Source of the DNA: VBAS01 sp963773465
GTDB taxonomy: Bacteria > Bacteroidota > Bacteroidia > Chitinophagales > Chitinophagaceae
NCBI GenBank assembly: GCA_963773465.1
Contig: CAVZBF010000001.1
Span: forward strand, 310,001-374,000
Reading direction: 5' to 3'
DNA: 64,000 bases
In this document: in pieces, positions 18,159-26,740 of the stretch
Position numbering within the stretch: the first letter of the stretch is position 1
How the letters are laid out: each line of letters starts with the position of its first letter
Program-made: the position numbers and the translations under genes
The notes under the pieces: generated by a model
Databases searched by the model: none
What the model saw: the letters and a program-made list of their open reading frames with translations, nothing else
What the model was told of the DNA's origin: nothing

Positions 18159-18632
18159 ATGATAAATTTCATAAAATCAGGAACGAGTAAACAAAAATGG
18201 CTAATTTTTACATTAGTAATTATCCTTTTAATCGGCCAGGTATTACAAGTGATAAAGAACACATCCTGCATTCCCAAATCCTTGTCACAAAACACTCCCG
18301 TTCGTTGGCTGATAATATTTGTTATTTTGTTCGGTTCTATTACAATAATCATTAGCAGAGTCAGGTCTTCTAAACCAACAAAAAAAACAAATATACCCAG
18401 GCTGAAAAAAATTTTTAGAGCACTGGAATGGATACTGGCTATATTGGCAGTGTTATGTACTTGTTTCCAGGATGAAAAAGGCAATTTGATAGATTTCTCC
18501 GATATAAATTTAGACAAACTGATCACCTGTGTATTTGTCATGATAGGAGTCTTTGGTTCTATTATCTTGTCAGATTTTTTAATAGAACTTATTCATGCAG
18601 AAAACCAGCAAGCATCAATAACTGAGTTTTGA
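18159..18632 (+). CDS. Small multi-spanning membrane protein of unknown function
   Basis: 157 residues with three to four hydrophobic segments (WLIFTLVIILLIGQVL, WLIIFVILFGSITIII, ALEWILAILAVLCTCF, CVFVMIGVFGSIILSDF) separated by a Lys-rich loop. The start is ATG at 18159. It lies alone on the plus strand between two minus-strand genes, and the opposite strand is also open for 131 codons. The membrane-protein pattern and Lys placement favour this strand. Function unknown. Confidence 0.5.
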   Translation: MINFIKSGTSKQKWLIFTLVIILLIGQVLQVIKNTSCIPKSLSQNTPVRWLIIFVILFGSITIIISRVRSSKPTKKTNIPRLKKIFRALEWILAILAVLCTCFQDEKGNLIDFSDINLDKLITCVFVMIGVFGSIILSDFLIELIHAENQQASITEF

Positions 18633-18765
18633 TAAGGTCATAAAAGTTGATTTAACTTGCTCAATGAGATCTCCGGTACTTCCTGATTTCCTCGTAGAAG
18701 TATCATTGAATATATTCAATACAATATCGTTCTCTCGTTTAACCAAATAATTCTGAAAGTTGATT

Positions 18766-19845
18766 TTATCCCTTTGCCTCATTGTTCCACTTGAATTCAT
18801 CTTTCCTGATCTTCCAGATAAAACCATCCAATATATAATGAGTGACCTGCGGTAATGCCAACAGCGGAACTATAAATGCAAGTGCTTTATCCGGCATAGA
18901 AAAGGAAAATGAATCGGCTAAACCAAAGATATGCTTGTGCTCCTGCCACACGCCCAGGTCCCAAAGCCCTTCTTCGATAAAGGCAAAAAGAAATAACAAT
19001 CCCAGGAATATTGCAATTCCGTATCGGCTGAAGATGAGCCGGAGAAAATTGGATCCTTTTCCTGCTTGTGTATAATTTTTTCTTCCATATATCCATATCA
19101 GCGCCATGTATGGTATGCCATGACTTACTACATTCAGCAGGGTAAATGCCATATCACCATTAAAATAAATAATGCCAAAATACCAGGAAACAAGTGTGCC
19201 GCTAATGATGAGGAGTTTTGGAACATTAATAAACCGGGATTTTATCCAGCTAATAATTTCCTTGATGATATAAATGGAAACAATTATAAAATACAGCGCC
19301 GTAAATATTCTTAATAAACCACCGGCTTGTATATACAAAAAATCATTTTCAATAAACCAGTTAAAGTTCCTGGGGCCTTTCATGTGCCAATACAATATCG
19401 GGTAAAGTGTGGCGTAATAGATAGTGATGGTATCGATGAGCGATGTTAATTTTTCTTTTTTCTCCTTACGGCTGTAGACCCGCATAAATCCATATTGTTG
19501 TCTTATAAAATGAAATACGGCAACATAAGCAAGCAATCTCCAGAAAAGCAAAGGGCTGATAGAATACAATAGCACACCGGCAATGAATCCAATAAATGGA
19601 ATGGAAAGTAAAATGGTCCGTTGTTTTTTAAATGCAGCGGGATCAAAATACGTTCTGTATAAAGTGCTGTAAACATGCGCCACATCGATCAATAAAATTA
19701 GAATTACCCAGCTGGCATCCGGTATGCCTTTGCTGTTTTCAAACAAACCGGGAAATAAAGCGATGACAAGCAGACATGCAAAAGGCGGCAAAAGAATAAA
19801 AAGAATATCGGTTATGGGTTTACCTATCCACGGTTGAGTTTGCAT
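18766..19845 (-). CDS. Polytopic membrane protein with intramembrane histidines
   Basis: 359 residues with about nine predicted membrane spans. His residues recur at helix ends: DVAHVYST, VFHFIRQQYG, NVVSHGIPY and VTHYILDGF. This placement could bind a metal or heme, but I cannot assign a family. The start lies 1 base after the stop of the flavin amine oxidase gene, so it is cotranscribed and probably functions with it, for example as a membrane redox partner or product-processing enzyme. That role is inference. It is the last gene of the polyamine cluster. Confidence 0.75.
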   Translation of the reverse strand: MQTQPWIGKPITDILFILLPPFACLLVIALFPGLFENSKGIPDASWVILILLIDVAHVYSTLYRTYFDPAAFKKQRTILLSIPFIGFIAGVLLYSISPLLFWRLLAYVAVFHFIRQQYGFMRVYSRKEKKEKLTSLIDTITIYYATLYPILYWHMKGPRNFNWFIENDFLYIQAGGLLRIFTALYFIIVSIYIIKEIISWIKSRFINVPKLLIISGTLVSWYFGIIYFNGDMAFTLLNVVSHGIPYMALIWIYGRKNYTQAGKGSNFLRLIFSRYGIAIFLGLLFLFAFIEEGLWDLGVWQEHKHIFGLADSFSFSMPDKALAFIVPLLALPQVTHYILDGFIWKIRKDEFKWNNEAKG

Positions 19846-19846
19846 A

Positions 19847-21451
19847 TTAATGCGTATATGAGTTCAAAACTTTTTTTGCTGCCGTTAATCCCTGGTAAAA
19901 TGCTTCCTCAAAAATACTGATGCCTGCAAGATCGGTATGTGCAAAATGTATCCGGTCATTTATCGAAGCTGAAAGCTTATTTCTTACTTCGCCATGAATC
20001 ATACCCGGTAGTGGTTGTGCCATTGCATGTCCCCAAAGCATGATGTTCACTTCTTCTGTTGCCTGTTTTATATTCGGATGAATTTTTTGCAGATCATCGA
20101 TGATCAGTTTCACCCAGTCTGCATGCGTCTTTTGCTGCGCTTCCTTTCTTTCTTCGGCAGGAGATTTTTTTGTTAAGGGTAAATAGTAAGTGAGATTCTT
20201 TTTTAGTTGGTCCTGCTGTAATAATTCATGCGTTGCATTTACATAACCAAGCGAATTGCTTTCATGTATCACATTGTCCCAGCTTAATGGCGCACCAGAT
20301 CTTTCTTCTAACTTGTTGACAAGAATATTGGCAACCATCCATGGCGCATACTGCAAATTGTTTTTTACCGTATTGCTTCTTTCTTCATCATTCATCAGCC
20401 TGCATGCAATAAATTGCGGAATCGCCAGTATGCATTGCTCCGCTTTTATTGCTTTCAAAATATTTTCTTTTACATCAAAATATTCTATGGTAACAAAACC
20501 GTCGGCCAGGTACACTTTTATAGCCAATGACCCGGTCCTGATCTTTTCGAGAATATTTTTTTGTAATTGCTGAACAAGAAAGCCATTTCCTTCGGGCCAG
20601 GTTAGTACATCACCATGCTCCGAATTATTGCCCTTTCCTTTGCGTGAAGCAAAATAATGTATACCTGCCCAGGCGCTGATAAGATGATGCGGCGTACCAA
20701 AGTCGTCACGGCAGCAATAGTTGACATAGTTATGCAAGTATTCGCTGGTGAATCCATTTGCTGTCATCCAATTCTTCATCGTCATTTCATCAAGTTCAGT
20801 AAATGAATTGTCTTTACTGGAATTATCAACCGGTATCGTGAATGCATCTTTGCCATCGGTTCCCTTTTTATAACGGTACTCATCCATGATCTTTAAAAAT
20901 GATGCTATTTGTTTTGCATCATCGTTCGGAACACCAAACTGGGGAATGATGCCCTCTTGCCAGCGGCCATTAATATATAAACGTTCCTGCGGATCAAAAC
21001 ATAAATGTGTTTCATTGTAAACAGGTAAACCATTTCCATCTTCACCGGTTATTACATTACTTTCTTTAAGAAACGAAATGTATTCAGTAAGATCATTGTT
21101 CGGGATGGGGATATAATGAGCACCCCAGGGATAAGCAGAAACATCATTTTTGCCAAATACAGAATTACCTCCTGCCTGTTCTTCAAGATCAAGAATTATA
21201 AAATCAGAAATACTATTTTGATAAAGATATTTTCCTGCTGAAAGACCGCTTATACCTGCACCGACAATAACTATCTTTTTGCTGATGGTTTCTGCCGGCC
21301 CGGAAAATTTTTTATCTCTTAATAAATGACCAATAGCCGATGATGCTCCGACAATGCTTCCTTTTATTTTTTTATCGGCAGCGCAGGAGAGAAGCCAGCC
21401 CGTTGTACCGGCTAGCCCCATCGAAAGTCCTATGAAATTTCTTCTGTCCAT
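19847..21451 (-). CDS. FAD-dependent amine oxidase, Tat-exported lipoprotein
   Basis: 534 residues from the ATG at 21451, chosen over a start seven codons upstream because it overlaps the preceding stop (TAATG) and begins with a twin-arginine signal (MDRRNFIGLSMG) followed by a lipobox-like LLSC. The dinucleotide-binding motif KIVIVGAGISGLSAG lies near residue 60, followed by the FAD ribose-binding acidic end (IILDLEEQAGGNS), the layout of flavin amine oxidases and phytoene-desaturase relatives. The C-terminal HTDLAGISIFEEAFYQGL matches the final FAD-binding motif of the family. Located next to an aminopropyltransferase, it probably oxidises a polyamine or related amine in the periplasm. Confidence 0.88.
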   Translation of the reverse strand: MDRRNFIGLSMGLAGTTGWLLSCAADKKIKGSIVGASSAIGHLLRDKKFSGPAETISKKIVIVGAGISGLSAGKYLYQNSISDFIILDLEEQAGGNSVFGKNDVSAYPWGAHYIPIPNNDLTEYISFLKESNVITGEDGNGLPVYNETHLCFDPQERLYINGRWQEGIIPQFGVPNDDAKQIASFLKIMDEYRYKKGTDGKDAFTIPVDNSSKDNSFTELDEMTMKNWMTANGFTSEYLHNYVNYCCRDDFGTPHHLISAWAGIHYFASRKGKGNNSEHGDVLTWPEGNGFLVQQLQKNILEKIRTGSLAIKVYLADGFVTIEYFDVKENILKAIKAEQCILAIPQFIACRLMNDEERSNTVKNNLQYAPWMVANILVNKLEERSGAPLSWDNVIHESNSLGYVNATHELLQQDQLKKNLTYYLPLTKKSPAEERKEAQQKTHADWVKLIIDDLQKIHPNIKQATEEVNIMLWGHAMAQPLPGMIHGEVRNKLSASINDRIHFAHTDLAGISIFEEAFYQGLTAAKKVLNSYTH

Positions 21452-22974
21452 TATTCCAGGTATTTGCCCCATTCATCTTCAAAGTAGTTTACCAATGCCT
21501 GGTTATTCAGCTTATTTGTTTCCAGGCGTTGATGTGCTTTCATGTCTTCAGGAAAGATGAACATTTGTTGTAATGTTTCCTTGTTAAGATATTTCAATGA
21601 AGAAGGGAATGAGCTAAACCACTCTTGTTTTTCATCAACGGAAGCTATTATATATCCCCATTCCCCAAATGAAGGAACAAAATTGTGATAGGGTTTTGTA
21701 TAAAACCCGGCTGAACGAAGCGTTGTATCGATACACCAAAAACTTTTGGGAGCTACATAAGGCGAAGTGCTTTGCACTACTGCAATGCCACCAGGCCTCA
21801 TCGATTTTTTTAATAATGTATAAAATACAGAACAATACAATTTACCAATAGAAAAACTGGATGGATCAGGAAAATCCAGAACAACTGCATCAAAGAGTTC
21901 GGTATTCTTTCGCAGCCAGATGAATGCATCTTCATTAAAAATTTTCACTTTCGGATCGGACAATGATGAGCGATTGATTTCCTTTAAAATCTCCTGAGAA
22001 GAAAATAGTTTTGTGATCACCGCATCAAGGTCAACCAATGTTATATTTTTTACAGAAGGATATTTAAGGATCTCTCTTACCGCCATACCATCGCCGCCGC
22101 CAAGTACTAAAACTTTTTCAGGATCTTTTACGGATGATAATGCCGGGTGCACCAGCGCTTCATGGTACCGGTATTCATCAGCAGAACTGAACTGAAGATT
22201 ACCATTTAAAAACAGCCGCAACTCTCTTTTGTTTCTTGTGATCACAATTCTCTGGTAGGGAGAAGAAGTTGCATACACAATATTATCGTTGTAGGTCATT
22301 GTTTCGGAGTATGCCATTATGTTTTCGGAAAAAACAAATGCAACTACCTCGCAAAGCAACAGAAGGGTGGCTGCAGCTTTTAAGGCAACAGCCTGCCTGA
22401 TCTCTTTTGCAAAATAATAAGCAAGGTACCAGCCGATAGCAATATTTAATATTCCAAAAAATAAAGAAGTGCGGATCAACCCGAGATGAGGAACCAGCAA
22501 CAACGGGAAAATAAGTGACGCAAGCAAGGCACCGATATAATCGAATGTAAAAACACGGCTTACTAATTCTTTGAATTCAACTTTATCTTTTAAGATACGC
22601 ATCAATAATGGTATCTCTAAGCCTACAAGGATACCTGTAACTCCAACAAGCGAATAAAGAATGATTCGAAAAGATGACGCCAGCGGAAATACTATAAATA
22701 AAAGTGCAGCGCTAAATCCGCCAATAACACCGACAAGCAATTCAATACGTATGAACCATTGAAGCAAGCCTGATTGAAAATACCTCGAAAGAAAAGACCC
22801 GATACCCATTGAGAAAAGATAAACACCTATGATGGTGCTGAATTGGGTTACACTATCGCCAAGAAGATAGCTGGCCAATGTTCCGGCTACAAGCTCGTAA
22901 ATAAGTCCGCAGGTGGCAATAACAAATACGGCCACCAATAATAACCATTGCGCACTATTCTCTTTTCCTTTCAT
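21451..22974 (-). CDS. Membrane-anchored polyamine aminopropyltransferase (spermidine/spermine synthase-like)
   Basis: 507 residues: about seven membrane spans (~10-215), then a soluble methyltransferase-fold domain. The donor-binding GGGDG is at 292-296 (VLVLGGGDGMAVREIL), followed by TLVDLD (acidic ribose contact) and VVLDFPDPSSFSIGKLY, which occupies the catalytic Asp position of spermidine synthases. The family transfers aminopropyl from decarboxylated AdoMet to an amine. The AdoMet decarboxylase four genes upstream would supply the donor. Its stop overlaps the amine oxidase start by one base. The natural acceptor is not shown by the sequence, and membrane-fused versions need not make spermidine. 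Confidence 0.88.
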   Translation of the reverse strand: MKGKENSAQWLLLVAVFVIATCGLIYELVAGTLASYLLGDSVTQFSTIIGVYLFSMGIGSFLSRYFQSGLLQWFIRIELLVGVIGGFSAALLFIVFPLASSFRIILYSLVGVTGILVGLEIPLLMRILKDKVEFKELVSRVFTFDYIGALLASLIFPLLLVPHLGLIRTSLFFGILNIAIGWYLAYYFAKEIRQAVALKAAATLLLLCEVVAFVFSENIMAYSETMTYNDNIVYATSSPYQRIVITRNKRELRLFLNGNLQFSSADEYRYHEALVHPALSSVKDPEKVLVLGGGDGMAVREILKYPSVKNITLVDLDAVITKLFSSQEILKEINRSSLSDPKVKIFNEDAFIWLRKNTELFDAVVLDFPDPSSFSIGKLYCSVFYTLLKKSMRPGGIAVVQSTSPYVAPKSFWCIDTTLRSAGFYTKPYHNFVPSFGEWGYIIASVDEKQEWFSSFPSSLKYLNKETLQQMFIFPEDMKAHQRLETNKLNNQALVNYFEDEWGKYLE

Positions 22975-22977
22975 CCT

Positions 22978-23181
22978 TTAATGAATAGCCGAAGCAATAA
23001 TGATCGCAACTGCAACCATAAAAAAACCTGCGAGTGTAGCCAGGGCCATGTTTTTGTTTTCAAGTATTTCCCTGCGCAGGTTATGCCTGGGAGTTAATAC
23101 TTCAAACAAGATGAATGTAATGGTAAGTATACCAATACCAAGAAACGAGTAAACAATTGAATTGACCAATGCTTGTGTCAT
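22978..23181 (-). CDS. DUF350 membrane protein
   Basis: 67 residues with two membrane spans (VYSFLGIGILTITFILFEVL and LATLAGFFMVAVAIIIASAI) joined by a charged loop with LRREILENKNMA. This is the DUF350 pattern, here as a single two-span unit; many relatives carry two such units. Function unknown. It lies 3 bases before the aminopropyltransferase start. DUF350 next to AdoMet decarboxylase and aminopropyltransferase genes is a recurrent arrangement, as far as I recall. Confidence 0.8.
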   Translation of the reverse strand: MTQALVNSIVYSFLGIGILTITFILFEVLTPRHNLRREILENKNMALATLAGFFMVAVAIIIASAIH

Positions 23182-23200
23182 ACTGATTGATTTAATTGAT

Positions 23201-23374
23201 TTATTTATGAGATCCCGGCCCGCTGCTTTTCCATTGCTGCTGTTTGGAAGATGTAAACATTCTTCCGCCCGGAATATCGTGATATAACATAAAACCCGCT
23301 ACTAAAAATAGTATAATGATCATCCACCTGAAATCATACAATGGCGACCGTTCATTAAAAAAATTTATTCTCAT
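23201..23374 (-). CDS. 57-residue single-span membrane peptide
   Basis: Read directly from the minus strand: ATG at 23374, TAA at 23201-23203. It begins MRINFFNERSPLYDF, has one membrane span (MIIILFLVAGFML), then YHDIPGGRMF and a polar tail rich in Gln, Ser and Gly. It fills the gap between the DUF4178 gene (22 bases upstream) and the DUF350 gene (19 bases downstream), with the same strand and tight spacing, so it is probably real. No known domain. The topology would place the tail on the far side of the membrane from the N-terminus. Confidence 0.6.
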   Translation of the reverse strand: MRINFFNERSPLYDFRWMIIILFLVAGFMLYHDIPGGRMFTSSKQQQWKSSGPGSHK

Positions 23375-23395
23375 TTTGGTTATTTAAATTTTTTG

Positions 23396-25303
23396 TTATT
23401 CATTACCATAAGTTGAGTAAGGACTATTACTCCATCTTGCTCTTTCTTTTTGACTTATTAAAATATATTTTCCGGCGATAAACCCTAATAGCAGGAAAAG
23501 AGACCACCATAAATTGCGATCATTCTTAACATCGTAAGTGATAGTTAAATAAAACTCCGGCACTCTTATCCGGTTATAGCCCGGTTCACGGGCGGCATCC
23601 AGTTGCAAAAAATAGGTGCCCGCGGGCACTCTTGTAAAATAAGTCTTTGCCTTTGTGCTTCCTTCCGACCATGATTCTCCTTCCGCATATCCAAAGTAGT
23701 ATTCAACACCTTTTTCAAGCGTATATTCTTTACCGGTTACTGAGTTAACAAGTGTAGCTGATAATTCAAGCCAACTGTTTCTCACCGGTGCTCCGATTTT
23801 TAATTCAATATTGCTGCTCTTTTTATCCAGTATATATTTTTCAGTTACGGTTGAAACAACATTGACCGAGTCCTCAAAGAAATAAGTTTGGTTCAATAAG
23901 ATCCTGTTCTGTTTATTTACCGATATAAAGGAATGAATGAGCAAAAGAAAAAGAAAGCCAATCACCGCTGCGATGAACATTTTGGTTTTATTGATGTACC
24001 CAACCGGCTGCACTGCGCCAATACCCGTTTTAGGAAGTATGGACGCCAGTTGAAATGCATTTTTAATTTCTTTTGCCGATATGTGCTTGCCGAAAAACCA
24101 GGTGATGCCTTCTTTGCTATCTCTTTCCTGTATCCATATTTCAGGTGGTGAAATAAATTCCCTGGCTTTGGCATTTTGGTTGTCGAATATGTTGTAAGGA
24201 TACTCACCCTGGCCATTTAATACTTTATAATTATAAGAATTGAAAAGGAGAAACGGCTCATTGTTTACTTCAAAACTGCTTTCATTTTGATTTAATAGAA
24301 CCGGAGAGTCGCAGTTCTCGCGAATATATGTCCAGTGTCCATCATATTCGCTTAAGAATGCATAACCTTCCTGCGGATTGTACAGCGTGTATTCTCTCCA
24401 TTTTGATCTGTACAAATTCACTTCTTCTTTGTGAACATAGCCGATCACTTCATAATCGATATCATTTATTTTTCCCGAAGAAGCGATGGGGATGTAAACT
24501 GCCTCATGGGCTTTTGTTTTCTTTTCTTTTTTAAAATCCCCGATTTCATTTAAAGCGTATTGCATACCGCAGGAAATGCAGGCACAACTCTGTGCATAAG
24601 GATAAGTTTTTACATGAATCTCCTGCGAACAGGAAACACATGTAAAAGTCTTCCCAGCATTTTCATACTGTCTCAAGCTTTTTAATTCCAGATCGCTAAA
24701 ATTCATATACGCTACTTCGAATGCATGGATATTCTCTTTGCCAAATTCAAAATATGTAAGGTTGCGGCCATAAGCATTGGAGAATTCCAGTATTCTGAAA
24801 CTGGAAACGGTATTATCAGGAATATATAGCTCGCCCTCAACTTCCCACCGCGTAGATTTATATTTTTTTTCGAGAATATATCTTACGGCAGAATCCATGC
24901 TTCTTAACTTGCCGATACTATCGACCTGGAAATCCGAAGAAGATAATTTTGGAGCCAGCGGATAATCCGTTAAGATGGAATAAATGCCATAGCCTTCACC
25001 GAGCCATGCAGTATCACCGTTTGAAAACACGATCGTCCAGTAATTAAAAACAGATTCTTCAAACCATGCCCTGAAACGCCCGAGAACCGTAAAATCTTTT
25101 TTTTCCCATATGCCAGTTGAGCCCGGTTGAATGATGCCTTTATTATTGAGGATCGTTAAATGTGGTTTGCCAACAAGGCTTCCGTCTTTATTCCTGTTGA
25201 TAGTTGAATTGCAAGATTGGCAAACAATAATATTTGTATGACCGGCTGTAAATGACAGCAGGTGTGAGCATTCAGGACATTGTTGTATAAAAACGGAATG
25301 CAT
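23396..25303 (-). CDS. DUF4178 protein with two zinc ribbons and a membrane C-terminus
   Basis: 635 residues. An N-terminal zinc ribbon (CPEC near residue 9, CQSC near 33) precedes a DUF4178-like module (GSTGIWEKKDFTVLGRF ... YWTIVFSNGDTAWLGEGYG). A second ribbon (CVSC ... CACISC, ~225-246) precedes another DUF4178-like copy (IDYEVIGYVHKEEV, EYTLYNPQEGYAFLSEYDG). One membrane span (~455-472), a beta-rich extracytoplasmic domain (GTYFLQLDAAREPGYNRIRV) and a last span complete it. The ATG shares a base with the stop of speD (TAATG), so translation is coupled. The biochemical role of DUF4178 is unknown; the link to polyamine enzymes is the clearest clue. Confidence 0.85.
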   Translation of the reverse strand: MHSVFIQQCPECSHLLSFTAGHTNIIVCQSCNSTINRNKDGSLVGKPHLTILNNKGIIQPGSTGIWEKKDFTVLGRFRAWFEESVFNYWTIVFSNGDTAWLGEGYGIYSILTDYPLAPKLSSSDFQVDSIGKLRSMDSAVRYILEKKYKSTRWEVEGELYIPDNTVSSFRILEFSNAYGRNLTYFEFGKENIHAFEVAYMNFSDLELKSLRQYENAGKTFTCVSCSQEIHVKTYPYAQSCACISCGMQYALNEIGDFKKEKKTKAHEAVYIPIASSGKINDIDYEVIGYVHKEEVNLYRSKWREYTLYNPQEGYAFLSEYDGHWTYIRENCDSPVLLNQNESSFEVNNEPFLLFNSYNYKVLNGQGEYPYNIFDNQNAKAREFISPPEIWIQERDSKEGITWFFGKHISAKEIKNAFQLASILPKTGIGAVQPVGYINKTKMFIAAVIGFLFLLLIHSFISVNKQNRILLNQTYFFEDSVNVVSTVTEKYILDKKSSNIELKIGAPVRNSWLELSATLVNSVTGKEYTLEKGVEYYFGYAEGESWSEGSTKAKTYFTRVPAGTYFLQLDAAREPGYNRIRVPEFYLTITYDVKNDRNLWWSLFLLLGFIAGKYILISQKERARWSNSPYSTYGNE

Positions 25304-25656
25304 TAGCGGATAATGATTTGTTCTTTGGTGACCGTTGCATTGAAAAAACCTTTTATTTCATGATAAATACTTTCGACGGTGCCATCATTGTTACGTTGAA
25401 AATTGCTCAGGTAAATATCGAGGTTGACAAGCTTATGCTCCGGCCATGTATGAATTGAAATATGACTTTCGCTAAGGCAGATAACGGCAGTAAACCCGGC
25501 CGGCGAAAAATCATGATACACTTCGCCAAGTTTTTGCAATTTGAAATGCGCAATAAGTAAGTCGATCTTTGCCCTGAACTCTTTGTGAATGTCTAACAAG
25601 TCAGTGCTTTCAGCCTGGAGACTTGCAATAATATGTGTACCGGGCAGATACTTCAT
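25303..25656 (-). CDS. speD: S-adenosylmethionine decarboxylase proenzyme
   Basis: 117 residues from the ATG at 25656, just past the upstream stop; starts at 25668 or 25710 would overlap the preceding gene. It carries the hallmark ESHISIHTWPEH (residues 63-74). Self-cleavage between Glu63 and Ser64 would create the pyruvoyl cofactor. The size fits the short bacterial AdoMetDC (SpeH-type) class. It makes decarboxylated AdoMet, the aminopropyl donor for the membrane aminopropyltransferase in this cluster. Its stop overlaps the DUF4178 start. Confidence 0.93.
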   Translation of the reverse strand: MKYLPGTHIIASLQAESTDLLDIHKEFRAKIDLLIAHFKLQKLGEVYHDFSPAGFTAVICLSESHISIHTWPEHKLVNLDIYLSNFQRNNDGTVESIYHEIKGFFNATVTKEQIIIR

Positions 25657-25657
25657 T

Positions 25658-26305
25658 TTATTTATCATCTCCCAGGATCGCTTCTCCTTTTGTAAGCCAT
25701 GAAATACCAAATGCTACCAACGCAATCGTTTCGCACACGAAAGTGGGTTTTAGAAATTTTATACGTTCCCAAATGCTGTCGATACCGGCAATAGGAATAA
25801 AGGCGATTGCAACCAATATCACAATGCCGCATGTCCTGTACACCCTGTTCCTTTGCTTCTTTTTATCCGTCATAGGCCCTTTGGATTTTGTGAAGAGAAA
25901 TAATGACATTAAGGCTAAAATGACTAAGAATACAGCTGAAGTAAGATAGTGCAGGATGCTGATGATATCGGACTTGTCACTGCTTTCGGATGTTGGCAGG
26001 AAGGCGATGCCGAGCCCAAACAATCCGGCTAATTTGCTGGCAAGAGAATCATACCATTTATAACCATGATAGGAAAATAGAAAAAGCGATATGCCGCATA
26101 TAACACCCACTAACAGATTACCCACCTTAGTATAATAATAGGCGCTCATGGAAACCTGGATATATGTCGTCTTATCAAGAATAAATGAACCAAGTACGAG
26201 AGCAGGTGCTAAACAAAAGGCAAGCAACCCGATTACCTTGCGTATGGTGAAGGCCGTAACGGCTAAATGCCCGGTTTCCTCCTGGCTTGGGATAGTTAAC
26301 TTCAT
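25658..26305 (-). CDS. Polytopic membrane protein of unknown function
   Basis: 215 residues with about six membrane spans (IRKVIGLLAFCLAPALVLGS, VGNLLVGVICGISLFLFSY, LAGLFGLGIAFLPT, YLTSAVFLVILALMSLFLF, VYRTCGIVILVAIAFIPIAG, TIALVAFGISWLTKG). A conserved-looking loop reads SMSAYYYTKVGN and another has FLPTSESS. I cannot assign a family with certainty. It is the first gene of the polyamine cluster and ends 1 base before the preferred speD start, so it is probably part of the same operon. Confidence 0.7.
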   Translation of the reverse strand: MKLTIPSQEETGHLAVTAFTIRKVIGLLAFCLAPALVLGSFILDKTTYIQVSMSAYYYTKVGNLLVGVICGISLFLFSYHGYKWYDSLASKLAGLFGLGIAFLPTSESSDKSDIISILHYLTSAVFLVILALMSLFLFTKSKGPMTDKKKQRNRVYRTCGIVILVAIAFIPIAGIDSIWERIKFLKPTFVCETIALVAFGISWLTKGEAILGDDK

Positions 26306-26378
26306 AGCAGTGTAGTTTTAGGTGAAAGATTAGCTAATATAAATAATTCTTTGCATTCAAATTCTGCCGGAGAACAAG

Positions 26379-26583
26379 GGTAGTGTCCTATTTTTTAGGT
26401 TTGGATAGAACACGGATGACACGGATTCAACGGATTTATTCTTAAGATTTACTTCAGTCTTTAATCGTCTGTTTGGCTAATCTGCAATGAAAGGAATCAG
26501 ACGGATTAAAATAAAATTGTCCGTGAAAATCCGGTCAATCCGTGTCATCCGTGTTCCAATTGTCATCAAATTAGGACACTACC
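26379..26583. repeat. MITE-like element, complete copy, 12-bp perfect terminal inverted repeats
   Basis: 205 bases bounded by ggtagtgtccta (26379-26390) and its exact reverse complement taggacactacc (26572-26583). An inner pair, acacggatgacacggatt and aatccgtgtcatccgtgt, is also a perfect inverted repeat, so the whole element can fold into a long hairpin. No ORF inside is credible. A second, right-truncated copy is at 1999-2164. I saw no clear target-site duplication. Confidence 0.82.
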
Positions 26584-26620
26584 ATAATAAGGTACAGTCT
26601 CAGTTTAAATCCACGTATTT

Positions 26621-26691
26621 ATATAACCACAGCGAACGCTGCAAAACACGGCGTTCTGCGCTGTGCTTCTTTGTGGCCGCTGTGGTTTATA
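26621..26691. repeat. Imperfect palindromic intergenic repeat
   Basis: Outer arms ataaccacagcg (26623-26634) and cgctgtggtttat (26678-26690) are inverted copies with one mismatch. The inner part (cgctgcaaaacacggcg... ctgcgctgtg) is also partly self-complementary. It lies between the MITE-like element and the end of kduI and may form a stem at the 3' end of that transcript. Confidence 0.6.
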
Positions 26692-26740
26692 AAATCAAAC
26701 TTTGACATTACGAGAGCAAGATCCACAGATCATAAGATCG

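Noticed and set aside
18146..18541. 131-codon minus-strand ORF opposite the small membrane protein
   Set aside because: The plus-strand reading gives clear membrane spans with flanking Lys; the minus reading looks like its mirror.
18615..18827. 70-codon minus-strand ORF past the polytopic membrane gene
   Set aside because: It overlaps the end of that gene by about 60 bases and shows no motif or start context.
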